Below are positions 36,481 through 48,900 of a stretch of 64,000 nt of DNA, piece by piece. This stretch comes from Aquila chrysaetos chrysaetos (taxonomy: Eukaryota; Chordata; Aves; Accipitriformes; Accipitridae), in the NCBI RefSeq assembly GCF_900496995.4, contig NC_044009.1, positions 13,238,001-13,302,000 on the forward strand, given 5' to 3'. The notes under the pieces were generated by a model. It was not told the DNA's origin, made no database searches, and worked only from the letters and a program-made list of their open reading frames with translations. Position 1 is the stretch's first letter. The number at the start of each line of letters is the position of its first letter. The translations under genes and the position numbers were made by a program.

Positions 36481-39417
36481 CTCCTTGAGCCCTTCCCCTG
36501 CTCCAGCAGCATCTCAGAGAGCTCAGGTCTTTCCTGGAAAACCACGGTGGAGGTGAAGAGGCGTGGCGACAGCAGGCAGGGAGCAGTGTGGCTCAGGCAG
36601 TGACTATCTCAGCTTTGACCAAACCAGATGGGGATACAGCTTGGAGAAGAGCCAGGACAGCAAAATACAGCGTTAAAGCCCAAGACCCTTAATAGTAATA
36701 ATAATAATTTTTTATTCAATGCAACTTGTTCACATTCAATACAACTACGAAATAAAAGCCCAGGCCAGCATAACTAACTTCACGTACGATGCCCAAGCAA
36801 GGCACAGCTCAGCCAGAATAGACAGCACCTTAGCAAAAAAAGCCTGATGCGTCTAAAAACGAACATGTCTCCCAGTGAAGAAGCAGGGGTCCTGGCACTG
36901 CCTGGAACAGTTTTGGTCACAGTGGAGTGGCTGGAGGGCAATGGTGGCTCAAGGTCCCACATGGTAGAGCCCAGCTGGCTCACGGGACAAGCACCACAGG
37001 GTGTTTCCTCCTCCAGAGTGAGGTACCAGCCACACTAGGGTGTTTCGGCACCCACGTTGGGACCTCCAGCAGCTGCCAGCAGGGCTGGAGCAAGGTCCCC
37101 AACACCCAGACAGTGATATCCAGCACCAAGATGGTGAAGTCCAGTACCTGCAGTGCTGGGACGGCCTCATCTGCAGCCCCACAGACCCAGAGCAGGGCTG
37201 GAAGATCACTCTGGCACGCACGCAGATCCACTGTGAACCACTGCCCCATGCCATGAGCCCTCACCAAGGACAGCACTGGGGACACTCTCAGGTCACCCTT
37301 CGAGTCCCAGAGCAGCATCAGATCCCTGCGGGACCCAGCTTCTTTGGCTCCTCTTCCCTGTTGCTGTGGCTTTCATCTCCTGGGTGTCATTTCTGGTTGG
37401 AGAAGTAAAGCAAAACCTCATCTCTTCATGTAGGCAAAAGGAGATCCGGAAGCAGCAAAGGAAAAGCAGAAGCTGAGCAGGGAAGCCAGGGCCATGAGCA
37501 CAGCCCCCCAGCACTTAGGGCAGCTGTGATGAAGAGCTGAAGATCTCCTGGATGCCTTGCTCAATGTTTGCCCCTCACTCACCACCAGCCATAGCCGAGC
37601 CCATGGGTGCCTGGCTGAGCAGCAGTGAGGGCTTTTCCCTGACGGGACATGGTTGTGCCAACCTGGGCATTGGCACGCCGGCAAGCGTCTTGCACAGCAA
37701 TGCCATTCTCCACCATACCCCAAGTCCCCAGCCTGGCCAGCAAAGCCTGGCTGCATTTGGCACAGCTCCTCCAAACCGTGATAGCGCCTGCTCCTGCCAC
37801 GACAGCAGAGGGTCCCCCAAAGCTGGCATGGACTGGGGACACCACACTGTGCCCGGCGGGGTCTGCAGGGCGCTGAGGACCCGCCGCAGTCATCGCCCCA
37901 GCCCCAATGGCAAACGACACCTTGCCAGGAGAGCAGCGCTGATAACAATGATGGAGCCCCCTCCTTGGATTTATGCAGCCCAGTGGGCTGAAGCCACTCG
38001 AACTTGCTCAGAGCAAGAAATCCCAGGTGCACGGGAAGTCCTGGGTGTGAGAAGGAAAACGAAAACAGGCAGGGCTTTGGGCAGGGTTGGTACCAGCACA
38101 GGGCCAGGCAATCACTCTGTGACTCATCGGCCGCCACATGGTGCAAGCATGGAAGAGTCTTGGCCACAAGCCATGCCACTCGAGTGAGTAAGGATGAGCT
38201 CAGATCACTTGTTCCCAGCCCCTTTTGGAGCTGGTGGGCTCATCTGGGAGGAACCAGCTCCTGCTAAAGTCACTGGTCTTGGAAAAGAAGATCAAAAGAA
38301 CCAAAAAAGTGCCCCAAAAAAGGCAGCTTTAAAATTAAAAATCCTGGGTGATGTGCAGGAGCCCTGCCCATGGCCCACTGGTGCCAAGGCAGGGAACACC
38401 AGGTGGCCTCCGCTCAGCAGCCATCACTGGACCTGTCCCCACCAGCCCAGGGTGTCAGTGCCACCAAAGCGTTGCTGGCCTCGCTACACACCCCAGAACC
38501 CTCCAACGCCTCTCTGCACATGCAAGCTGCACAGCCACCGTGACGTCAGGCTGGTTTGCGCCGCTCCGCGTGCCTTGTGCTGCAGACACCGTGCCCAAGC
38601 ATGTTGGTGATGCAATCCCTGATGTTACATCACGGCCAGTCACCCGCTGCATCATCCTGGAGAACGTGCCGAGTGTCCTGCCGATGCCAGGGAGGGAAAG
38701 GCTGTTAACTGAAAAGTTAATAAATGAGCAGATTTAAACAAGCTGGTTTAAGTGAGGAAAAAAACCCAAACAAGCACTTTTTCCCCAGAGCCTTTGTGCT
38801 GGCACTTGCTGTAGGGACGCAGGGTGTCCCCTCCCAGGGAACGTCGCCCTGCCCAGGGCACCGCTGCCAGGGTACACCTCACTGGGACAAGCCCTGCCAG
38901 CCAAGCTGGGGCTTCCCCAGCCAAGGCGGCCATACAGGCCACCAGGATCCCAGTAGCTGTGTCACCTGGCGCGGTCCCGGGCAGGGAGAGACCTCTAGTG
39001 CTCTTCCAGGAGATGACAAGCCACCAGCCCCCATCCTCACCCAGCAAGGGAGGTTTTATGGCTGCTGCTTGCCCAAACACAACCTGCCCCCAGTGAACCT
39101 CTTCACCAGTGACTGGCAGCAGGGCTTGATCCAGCATCACTGCTCAGCTCAATGAGGTCTTCTCCAACACATGACCATGGACACAGAGACCATCCTCGCA
39201 TCAGCAATGGGCTTTCCTTCCCATAGCTGTCCTCCTGGGCCGCCGCCGCCACCCTCCTGGGAGCCACCAAGTGGGGTCAAAGCCTTTTCTCCCCAGCCTG
39301 GGCAAGGTGAGCCAGCACTCAGTGACCCCAGTGGAGACGTGCCCAGGGTTAAGGAGGCTCAGTCTCTGTGCCCATGGCAGGACCATGTGAGAGTCTGAAG
39401 GAGTTCATGTCTCAAAC

Positions 39418-40208
39418 ATCGTGGAGGGGCAAGTTCTGCTTAACAACTAAGTCTGCATAACAACGTAGCAAGGAACCATACCTGAAAAGAAGCCCATCAG
39501 CAACAGGAGGGGGAGGGTGTGCTGTTCTGATATGCTGAACAGGGCAGCTCACTATCTATGGCAAAAGATCACACCTGCAGGGAAGCAGAAGCCATTCCCC
39601 AAACAACCCCCAAGCCCACGGCCCAAAGGCTACCTAATTAGCCTAATGAGTTCAAGTGCCTGTCCAAAGGAGGGGCAAGGATGATAAAAGGACACAAACT
39701 GAAGCCCCACATGCACAAGCCCACCAGAGCCAGACCCCTTGGCTGACTGCACCAACACTGGATCCAGGACTGGTGAAATCTCTCTTCTCTCTCTCTTTCC
39801 CTTTTCCATAATCCCTACACCTCATCCCTTTAGACATAAACTGTTGACCGAGTCTGGGACTAGGAGTGGATTCAGCCACCCCTAGGCTCCTTGCAGAGGA
39901 GTCTAGAAAGCAAGGGGGTCTGCTCTGAACCTTGTGACTCAATGGGAGGGCTCTCCTTATTGTCTTCCCGGAACCGATTCCCAAATAAGCAAGGCCTGTA
40001 GTATACGTTTGGTGATGTATGGTTAGCACGTTACACAGTTTACTGACATAGTTTCATGCCAATTTTTGTTGTTAGCACGCCAATTCTTGTTGTGAGCAAA
40101 TAAAAATTGAGTTTTGCGAGTTAAAGGATCCCTGGTGCCATTCCACCTTAATCCCAACCTGGGAATCAGCAAACCCAAGTCATTGGCCTGAGAAATTGGG
40201 ACATGACA
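39418..40208 (+). mobile_element. Probable solo LTR of a second endogenous retrovirus (boundaries approximate)
   Basis: About 790 bp with possible inverted ends TGTCTCAA...ACATGACA. In plus orientation it has a TATA-like GATAAAAG at 39683-39690, a pyrimidine-rich stretch near 39780-39810 and an AATAAA at 40099-40104. The layout fits U3-R-U5, and the text from about 39800 to 40160 resembles LTRs seen widely in birds. No exact target duplication was found (GTTCA against GAACA at the assumed ends), so the ends could be wrong. No viral coding sequence is attached. Confidence 0.55.
40099..40104 (+). terminator. AATAAA signal in the probable LTR
   Basis: A canonical polyadenylation hexamer on the plus strand, about 410 bp downstream of the TATA-like box, consistent with the R/U5 region of an LTR. 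Confidence 0.5.
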
Positions 40209-40968
40209 GAACATCCCCAAAAGCCCCAGGACCACAGCTGAAGCACCTCCCCTTCTCTGGGGCAGGGAGCAGAGGTATCACTTCTGCCTGCCTTAATAAT
40301 GCATCAAGGTACAACAGAGTGAGGCCACAGCCCTCCCCATGGCATCAGGGTAGCCTTCTTGCCAAGGGCAGGAATTACAGGAAAGCGAAAGGTCCCCACA
40401 GAGGCTGTGCCTGGACTTCAGATATCCAGAAAGCAAACAGGAGGGGACCTGTTATACCCAGCTTCAAACCCCATCTGCCCCTCCCTGAAACACAGCCTCT
40501 ACTCTTCCCTTGGAAGTGTGGGTGAGCAATAGCAGGCTGGGACCGAGGGGAAGTGCAAACCTGCTCCCCTGCAGCAGCGATCCCAGAGAGGCTCCTGAGC
40601 TGTGCTGAGGGCAAACAACCTCGTGAGGGCCAAGCAGCAGTGCTGGCACAGTGCTGGGCAATCCTGGGGCAGATAAGCTACTGATACACCTGCACCAGCC
40701 AGCAAAGCACCAGGGATGGGGTCACATAGTGGGCAAGAACAGCCCCTTTCCAGCTTGGCCTTCAGAGACAACACACAGCTCCTAGATTAGCCTGGACAGG
40801 GAAAGGGGCAAATAGCCCCTTCTACCTAAAGCCCATCTACCCCATGAAACAGGCAGCCACTCAGGGCCTAGGTAAGCAATGTCCATGAAGTGCAGCTATT
40901 CCCACCCCAGCAGGTGCTCTACAGCCTCTCTTAAAAAGGGGAACCACAAGCAATGTTTTCCTCAGCTT

Positions 40969-40974
40969 TTTATT
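40969..40974 (-). terminator. Methyltransferase polyadenylation signal AATAAA
   Basis: AATAAA on the minus strand about 310 bases after the stop codon at 41285-41287. It gives a 3' UTR of ordinary length ending near 40950. Confidence 0.6.
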
Positions 40975-41284
40975 ATTAATTGTGTAAGAAATACAGCAAG
41001 TTTATCAGCTGTTACTGTGATTCTTATCCCCATGTGCAATCCAACCACCACCACTGAAACTGGACCCTTCTAGTGGTGAGGGCACAGCACCGGGCAGACT
41101 GGAGGACCAAGGTGGACAGGAACCGGAGGGCAGGCATAAACCCCTCTCTGCTTTCCACCGGAGATCAAAACTTTAATCACTGAAGTAAGCATCAATCTTC
41201 CCAAGGCAGGTTACAAGTGGGGTAGTAGGAGATAACCCACTTTTTCCTTCCCTTCCAGCACCAGATCAGGCAAAGGGTTTCCTC

Positions 41285-44200
41285 TCACTGTCCCTTGCAC
41301 CCCAGCACACAGACATGCCTCACCCAGAACTCCACTGGGGTTTCACAAGAAGAAACTCCCATTGTCTCCAGCATCCTGAAACAAGAAGCAGAGGAAGGGT
41401 CTCACTCTCCCAGCCAGCTCCCACCTGACATGGGGCAACATCCACAACCGGAGAACAGTCTCTTCCACCCAGAGCACAGAGGTCTTGATGGCAGATGCTT
41501 CCAATGCATGGACAGGGGTTGTTCTGGTCAATGACTAGACTAGCAGGCACAGGGATGCCTCCCCTTCCCAGCTTTGCAGCAGGCCCTTGTTGTGGGCCAA
41601 AACACATTAGTTAAGGTGGAACTGTCAATATTTCTCCTGCCCTCTGCTAATCAAGAGCGAGGCAAAGAAACTCAAGATACCTCTGACACGAGGCTTACAT
41701 GGATACATCAGTGCAAGGACACCATACAGCTACATGGACTTAAACTTTTAAGTCAGCTGACTTAAACTCAGGTCAATCATGCTGTGAGCAGCTGAGGATC
41801 TGCTGTTTAACCTCTGACAAGTATCCATCCACACCTGGGCGGAAGGAGGGAGCACATCACTGCACAGCTCACTTCTAACTTTGAAGGTGTCTCCGCAATC
41901 TCACTCTTCATGGACTGTATAAAACAGGTCCTCCATGTCCTGCTTGTTTTCCCCAAGCAGTTTTCTCACCTCTTTTCAGTCTCCTGGAGGAGGGATTTTG
42001 CAGCTTTGGGGTCATTCTTCATAAAGGCTTGATACGGAGAGGCAGACTCCAAGTAACCAACCACACCAGCAACTGTCATGGGAATTTTGTCAAAGATATC
42101 AGTGATTCTAGAAAGGAGACAAGGAAGAAAGGAGCATTGGCAAATTAAATCTCAAAGACAGTGGAACAAGGACAACAGATTGAGGTGGTGGGGAATAAAA
42201 TACCATGAAAGGTCCAACAGATGGAAACAACATGCGACTGTGGCATTTGGTAGGTCAGGAGCTCTAACTGATGCACTACTGGAGAAGCAGAGATGGTGCC
42301 CGGGACCACCTGACATAGTCTGCAAATTGAACAGCCCTTTTGATAAACACCTGTCTGCAGACCCCGCTCCCCTCCAGCAGCCAGGACACCAACACCTCCG
42401 CAACACCACTGCCAATGCATCCTTTTTGCCTGTGGAGTTAGCGCCTGCCCCATGCCTTGGTGGGGGAGGCAGGCATTGGCTCCCTGGAGGCCTGGGGCAG
42501 GTTCTTTCTCTCACTCCATTTTCCCCCTTCATCCATTAAGTGATCTGCCCAGAAGCCTCAAATTATCATAAACCACGAACTTAAAAAAAAAACAACCCAC
42601 AAAAACAAACTAACCCAACTCTGCCTTGAATCAGGAAGGGTCCTTGCAGCCCTTAGACCACGCCTGCTGGCCCAGCATAGAGCCGCATTAAATCCAACAG
42701 GACTGAAAATGCAACCACGTGGCTCTGCCACAATGCAAAAGCATTTGCTGAAACCCGGCAGCTACCTGCTCCAGCAAACCCGGCTCCCTTTTGTCCTTGC
42801 AGGACCAGTTGCAGAGCAGCCCCATGGAGGAGCAGAGATGCCACCTCCATCCGCTCCTAGTGCTGCACTGAAGGGTTTCTGCTCACCTCTTCTTGTCTGG
42901 AAACGGCAAGGCCTCAAAGATGTCTTTGTAGTCTTCCAAGACTAGTTTTATTCTATTATGAGAGTATTTTAAAAGCAGGTCCCAGGACTGTAAAGACAGC
43001 ATATTAAAAAAAAAAAAAAAAAAAAACCAAAACACAAAACCACTTGAAGGTCTCAGTTTCCACTTAAGTCAGCTTTCCTTGGCCCTAGATACGATACATT
43101 CATACATGTACTTTGTTTTTTTTAAATACTCCTTGCATTAAAATACACCAAAATCTTGCTTAGTGTCAAGACTAAGTATCCTGTTTTATTATAGAGATCA
43201 AGGGTTCTGTCTTCCTCCCTACACTGCTCTTGCTCATGGTGGAAAGTCTTTATTGAGTTGTTAAAACACTCTGTCAAGAAACATCATTAAAAAAAAACTC
43301 TTTCCAAAGAGTTTCTACTTCCCATTCTTTTCACTGTGATCAAGGCAACAGCAGAAGTCTCTCTGACAATACCAGCCCCCCAGATCTGCTCCGCAGCGCT
43401 TCTTGCCACACCAGAGTCTGCCCTATTAATCCTAACGTCCCTCTTCTCCTCATCCAGCCAGCCCCAGCACTGCATGGGAGCCACTAAACCCCATTTCACC
43501 CTTGTCCCTGTATTTAACTGTCCCTCTGCCCCATCCTGCAATAGGAGTCCTCTAGTCATACCACCCAAGCTCACTGCTTTCCTCTTTACATCCAAGTTCT
43601 ACACATTTGCCCCTGGCCAGACCAGGAGGGGAAGTCCGAAGGTTTAGGTTTTAACACCTCACCTCCCTGAAGATTTTGGTCAGCTTTTCAGAGCAGTTTC
43701 CATAGCGCAGACTCATGTCCACGGTGTAGGTGCTGATGACCACGCAACCACCTGGCTTAACCACCCGGTTCACTTCTCTCATGAACTTCTCGATATCAAA
43801 CCAGTGCGCAGCTGTAAATGAAGTAAGGACGTCCACTGAGGCATCCTCGAACGGCAGCTCCTCTGCAGGGCATACACTGGAGTGGGAGAAGGAAAAAAGG
43901 TAGTGTGTCAATTGGAACTTAGAAAGTAGGACGTGAAGTCAGTGGGCATTTTTTGGAGCCAATGATGATCATTTGGGATGCAAGACCACGGCCACTGTAA
44001 GTCTGGGATAATGCCCGTTCACACCAGGAATCCCATCAAATGGGATTTTCTTTGGTGCCTGCTTGCTCTTACAGCGATCATACTCACAAAACACCACCTC
44101 CACGCGAGGACCCAAATTTTGCCTTCAGCTGGGCTTACTCCCCCGACACTCACAGGTAGGAGACATTGGGCAGGGAGGGGGCCTCCCTGGCCTCCTGGAT

Positions 44201-44641
44201 CTGTGCTTCACTGATGTCCGTTCCCACCACCTTCTTGAAGTGCTCGGCAAGGAAGCGGGTGCCTTGTCCAGACCCACAGCCGACATCCACCACCAGCTCA
44301 GCAAGGTTTGCCCTCTGCAGGGAGGAGTGGATGTGTCTCAGTGGGCAGCCACCCAATTTCTGTGCCTTTACCCCAATTCCTTCCCCCAGCACCCACAGAG
44401 GACCTTGAGTCCTATTGATTTATTCTTCCCTGTGGCACCCACCAAGGTAACACTCCCAGCAGGGTAAATACTACTCCCCACAAATACCACTCCCCTATTT
44501 TTTCCTGCAGCCTGGCCATACCCCACTCACCTTTTCCTGCAGGTAGGTGAGGATGGTTTGCTGCAGCTCTTTGCCTGGTGCAAACCTGTATTTCTGGTAG
44601 ACAGCTGCGTGCCCTCTCCCCTCAAACATCTGCGTGGCCAT
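41285..44641 (-). CDS. Class I SAM-dependent methyltransferase (Methyltransf_11, DDB_G0268948-like), complete
   Basis: A predicted cytosolic SAM-dependent methyltransferase of the group related to Dictyostelium DDB_G0268948 and yeast TMT1/CRG1; its substrate in birds is unknown. Six coding exons (exons 2-7) join without phase conflict: 44641-44531, 44314-44154, 43876-43663, 42987-42887, 42107-41970 and 41375-41285, giving 271 residues. It begins MATQMFEGRGHAAVYQKYRF. SAM motif I is VVDVGCGSGQGT (residues 45-56) and the acidic loop GTDIS (68-72) binds the ribose. VCPAEELPF (92-100), AAHWFD (113-118) and RVVKPGG (128-134) are the other motifs of the fold. The end, MGVSSCETPVEFWVRH through VCVLGCK, matches the family C-terminus. 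Exon 2 has acceptor CCTTCCAG at 44659, so the start codon is 18 bases inside it. All sites are GT-AG and no damage was seen. Confidence 0.9.
42997..43026. repeat. A-rich tract in methyltransferase intron
   Basis: A long A run just upstream, on the gene strand, of the acceptor of the exon at 42987-42887. It therefore reads as poly-T in the minus-strand transcript, like an extended polypyrimidine tract. Confidence 0.75.
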
Positions 44642-45119
44642 GCTCGGGTGACCCGGCACCTGGAAGGAGGCAGCAAGCCAGGTTTGTTGCTACAGGATCA
44701 AACTCCTCCTGCCTCAGCGTGTGACCGCAGGCGCTGAAGTCTCCAGTTCTTGGCAGGAGCCCGGGGAGGACTTTGCCCACGAGGCTCCAGCGAGGGAGCA
44801 CGAACCTGCTCTCCAAGCATCCCTCCCACAGCTATAAGCTAATCGCAGAAGCAAACTGGCAGCATCTAACAAGGAAAAGCTTTCTAGGTTTTTAAACCCT
44901 TCTTCTCCTTACTGCTTTGCCTTCCCCGCCCACCCAGGTGATATAAATCACCATTACAGCTGGAACATCTGTGAATTTGGGGGGGGGGGGCGAGCAGAGC
45001 ATCAGAACAACTAACGGCGAAGAAGTTTGTTGTTCTTAAGGAAATCCATGTTTCAGTATTAGCAACACAATCACAGCAACTCCACCCTGCCCCAGAAATG
45101 CTCAAAGTCTCTTTAAATC

Positions 45120-45970
45120 CAGAGCCCCGTTAGCCCCGTCACCCAGGCAGGCCTGGCCTCGCCGCGGGGCCCCTTAGGCCTCCCACCAGCTCAGCCCCGC
45201 GTCCACCCAGCCCTCAAAGCTGCTTCCACAGATACAGCGCCCACCGTTCCCCCCCGCCCCAGCCGCTATAAACCGCGCAGTCCCTGCACCCACCTCGGCA
45301 ACGAGCCGAGGCCCAGCGGCTGCCGGCCCCTTGCCCTTCGCCCACCGCGCCGCAGCGGCAGGCTCCCGGCCCTATCCTGTTCGTGGCGGCGGCCGAGCGA
45401 GCGCCGTCCGAGGCGGCGACGGCTCCGCGGCGGGACCGCAGACCCCAAGAGCCCCCCGGGAGGACTCCTGCCTCGTTTGACAGGCGACCGCACGCTCACG
45501 GCCGGCGAGGCGGGCCGAAGGGTGCAACGAGAGCGAGTTTCTGCAAATACCCACCACCAGGCAATGAAGGGTTACTGTATCTCGTGACGCAAGCGGAGAG
45601 GCTGAGCTTAGCCCGCTCACGACTAGACACTCCCAGCAGGGAAGAGCAGCCCTGCCGAAGCCCTTTTTAGAGGGGAGTCCTCCAGGGGCTTTCCATGTGC
45701 TCGCAGAAGCCTTCACCCACCAGCGAGCCCCCCGCCCCAGTCCCCGGGCAGCTTCAGCCCTCCTCTTACCGCCTGCAGCCGCCTCCCGGCCCTACTCCCG
45801 GCACCAGCAGATCCCAGTCGCTCCCAGTTCGGAGTTCCGGGGTGCGCCCGGCACAAAGGGGAAGGCAGGCACCGCCCCCGGGACGGGGGGGCGGCAAAAA
45901 CTGGAAGGCAGCCTCCAGAGTCTCCGTCCCACCGGGATCCTGGCGCCCGAGAGCCGAGCCTTAGCCTTTC
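45120..45970. promoter_or_regulatory. CpG island promoter of the methyltransferase gene
   Basis: GC- and CpG-rich DNA upstream of the coding exons. It must hold the non-coding first exon that splices to the acceptor at 44659. Two minus-strand donors are candidates: GCCGAG|GTGGGT at 45294/45293 and CAGGCG|GTAAGA near 45771. I cannot choose between them from sequence alone. No gene is seen on the plus side. Confidence 0.7.
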
Positions 45971-48900
45971 CACAGTTCTGTGGTTATGAATTAAAGACAG
46001 CTCTCAAAATGCCCACGAACCGGGGGGATGCTCAGCAGCCCTGCCCATCTCCTGCCTGCGAGGTAGCAGGCGAACGGGATTCAAACGGTGCCGGCACCCA
46101 AAGCCATGCTTACAGAGGTCTGGCTGCGCTGGAAGCCCCCTCCTGTTGTCCAGCAGAAAGAGAAAAGGCGTAAATAAAGCCTGTATAACCCCAGCAGCAA
46201 CTTTTAAAGCACAGAGCATTGGTATTTCAGGACCAGACAAAGCCCCTCCCCTGATTTGGGGCAGGATTTTTCCCCTTCTCACGCTAGAGTAATGCTAATT
46301 ACATACAGTTGAAGCCAGCAGAGCCCTGGTTTGCTAGAAGCACATTCACTTCAGTTTCTATTTTGCACAGCACTTGTGAATCTATGCTCATCAGCACAGC
46401 CTTTAAGCCCCTCCTAATTTTAAGAGAATCAGTGGAACTTACCCAGGGGCTGAAGATGGAGGTCACCGGAGGTCACCTTGAAGCAGTTTGCTGAATCGAA
46501 GCATGGGTTGAAGTTGCTGGGGTTGTGTCCTGAATATTTCATTTGGGTCACCTGCTGCTTAATTGTGCTGGGGGTGAATATCTGCACCAAGAGAAAAAGC
46601 ACCACAAGCACTGAAGGCCCTCATGTTTCCATAACCTGCGGTGTCCAGCAGCATCTGGCAAGAGTCTGGCCTCTTTGGGGTTTAGGTACCCTAATTTTGC
46701 CTGTACTTTGCTGAGAGCATGACTGCATACAGGAAGGGATGATGTCCTGGGCTTCAGTTACCTGCCCTCTTCCTAACTCTGAGGTCCCCATAGCACCGGC
46801 TGCTCTCATGGGCAACATACAGATGATATTTAACTGGTTATCCTCTGGCTACAGCTGAGACCAAGTGCCTACAGTAAAAGAAAATATGAGCCAGGCATGG
46901 GCTGCAAATGGCACCAGTCTTTTTCTAAGCTCTCCCAGCCTTTGTCACGCTGGATTCAGCTGCCTTTGACTCCCTGCCCCAACTCTATTATATTCCCCAA
47001 GTGACAGTTAATCTCTGACGGCCCTGCACCATGCAGCAATAAATTGTTCTCCTCGACCTTGGGATTGCTGACCCTTAGCCCAAATGTGAGTTATACCCCA
47101 GGCAAAGAGAATCAGACACTGTCCATCATCCCTGCCAGCCCACTTATTAAATCTGTACGCTTTAAGGAATACCAAAGCACCCTGGGGTCTTCCCAGCCTG
47201 TTCCCCAAACCTACAGGCCCTGTGGATTTAAATTATATAGTGGGGTCCTGAATTAATAGACCTCCAAACCTTAACCTTAATGCAGAAAAGGAGAACATGA
47301 GATACCGGCATCCCTCCATACCTGTTCTCCTGAAGTCTTGTGCCTGTTGGCTCTGCCTCCTCCCCACCTTTGTGCCTCTGCAGAATGCAGTAGCAAACCG
47401 GCTCCCAGAGCTTTGCTTTTCCAAACAGCATCAGCAAGCTAAGCCCTAACCTTGTCTATGGCCAGGAGATCAATTCCTATCCTTGGAAAATAAAGAGGTA
47501 CTCGCTCGAGTGCTTCTGACACCTCCCTGTGCTCCGCCGCCACCGGCATTCCCAGCCCTGTCCGAGTGCGCAGCTGTCCTCCCTGCTCGGCCACTGGGGT
47601 TTCACTGCAGCCTCTGGGACCATATCCAGAGAGGTGTTTGGTTTTTTTTTCATTGGGAATGCATCTTACTCTGAAATTTATTTAAAAAAAAAAAAACAAT
47701 CTTTTTTTGGGAAAAAAGCCCAAATGAGACTCCTGTCAGTCCTCCTCCATCACTTGTGGTATTTTTCACCAACAGCGCTGTCATTTCCACATATCCATCT
47801 TGATATGGAAAAAGCCATTTTGTTTCTATTATTGTGGTTCATTTCATTGCACATCAGTAAAGATTACACTGAATTCTTTTTCTCAGCGTAATGACCTGAC
47901 ATCCAAGGGAAACAGGGTTGCCTTGTGAAAACAAAACATCTGACATCACCTTAGCCAGGTGCTTTGATATTTCTGAAGATTTCCTTTCCCCTCCTACCTT
48001 GTTTTGGTGCCGGTGGGGAAGAGCTGCTCTGTTTTATCCAGAACACAAATGTCACTCTAGGAGCAAGCCTAGCTCTGTAATTGTGTTCATGCCGTCCCCA
48101 GCAATAATTTTCTGGCAGAAAAATCCTCCTTAATTTCACTCGGAGAAATCTTAACTGGCTTCCTTTCCTGAAGCTACAAAACACGTGTTAAAAAACTCAT
48201 AAACACCTTCTAATTAATTATACCTGTTTCTCAAATGGAAGATGAATTCTCATTTATTTTCTCCATGACTGTATTTTAAGCCCAGCCACTGCAACTCTGG
48301 GCCCTTCGGTTTTCTACCTAGGTGGCTTTAAAAATCATAATGAGTTTTCTCTTTTCCCTAATGATGTGTCATTCACCCTCCTTCCACCCTCCTTCTCTGC
48401 AGTGAAGTCAGTGTCCCACTCGCCTCCAGGTTACACCACTCCTACGCCAGCCTCTGCCCGTAGGATCCTGCCCACGGAGCTCAAACGCTGCCAGATACAC
48501 CGAGCTGCATCTTTCAGAAGGTGTCCCAATTTTAGAGGTTCCGAGCGCTAAAACAATTACAAAATGTCTTGCTCAGAGGGTTCAATTCTCCACCTTCTCT
48601 GTGGATAATCCCCTACCTGGAAAACACTCCAGGTCACCTTCCCACACCTACCTAGAGGAATTTGAGGAAAAACCCCGGCTCAGGCCAGCTGCATCCTCAC
48701 GAGGGAATTTTGTTGCGGTTGCTACTAGGTATGGATAGAGACAGACGCCACTTAACCACATCTTGCTAAACTCAAGGTGCCGAGAAGATGCGTGGCACCT
48801 GAAGGAGTTTGGGATACTCATGGTTTTCTCGTTCCCCTTCTTTCCTTGGGCTGGATGTCTCTGCCTGCTGCTGCTGCTGGCAGCTGTGTAGCGGTGACGC

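Larger units (their letters stand above)
34590..40950. other. Intergenic region between IFNL promoter and methyltransferase 3' end
   Basis: It holds the CR1 fragment (about 35610-36480) and the probable ERV LTR (about 39418-40208). The remaining DNA, 36500-39400, is GC-rich with many overlapping frames on both strands but no splice-consistent or family-recognisable gene. A short AT-rich stretch, TAATAATAATAAT, lies near 36690-36710. Confidence 0.6.

Noticed and set aside
36949-37318. Minus-strand reading with WVLGTLLQPCWQLLEV, faintly like a claudin first membrane segment
   Set aside because: Only a short stretch is similar. The G-L-W-x-x-C signature is absent, the next segments have stops, and no later claudin segments follow.
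41966-41970. TGA reached if the donor after methyltransferase exon 6 is not used, giving a 242-residue protein
   Set aside because: A proper terminal exon at 41375-41285 in the right phase restores the family C-terminus, so read-through is not needed.
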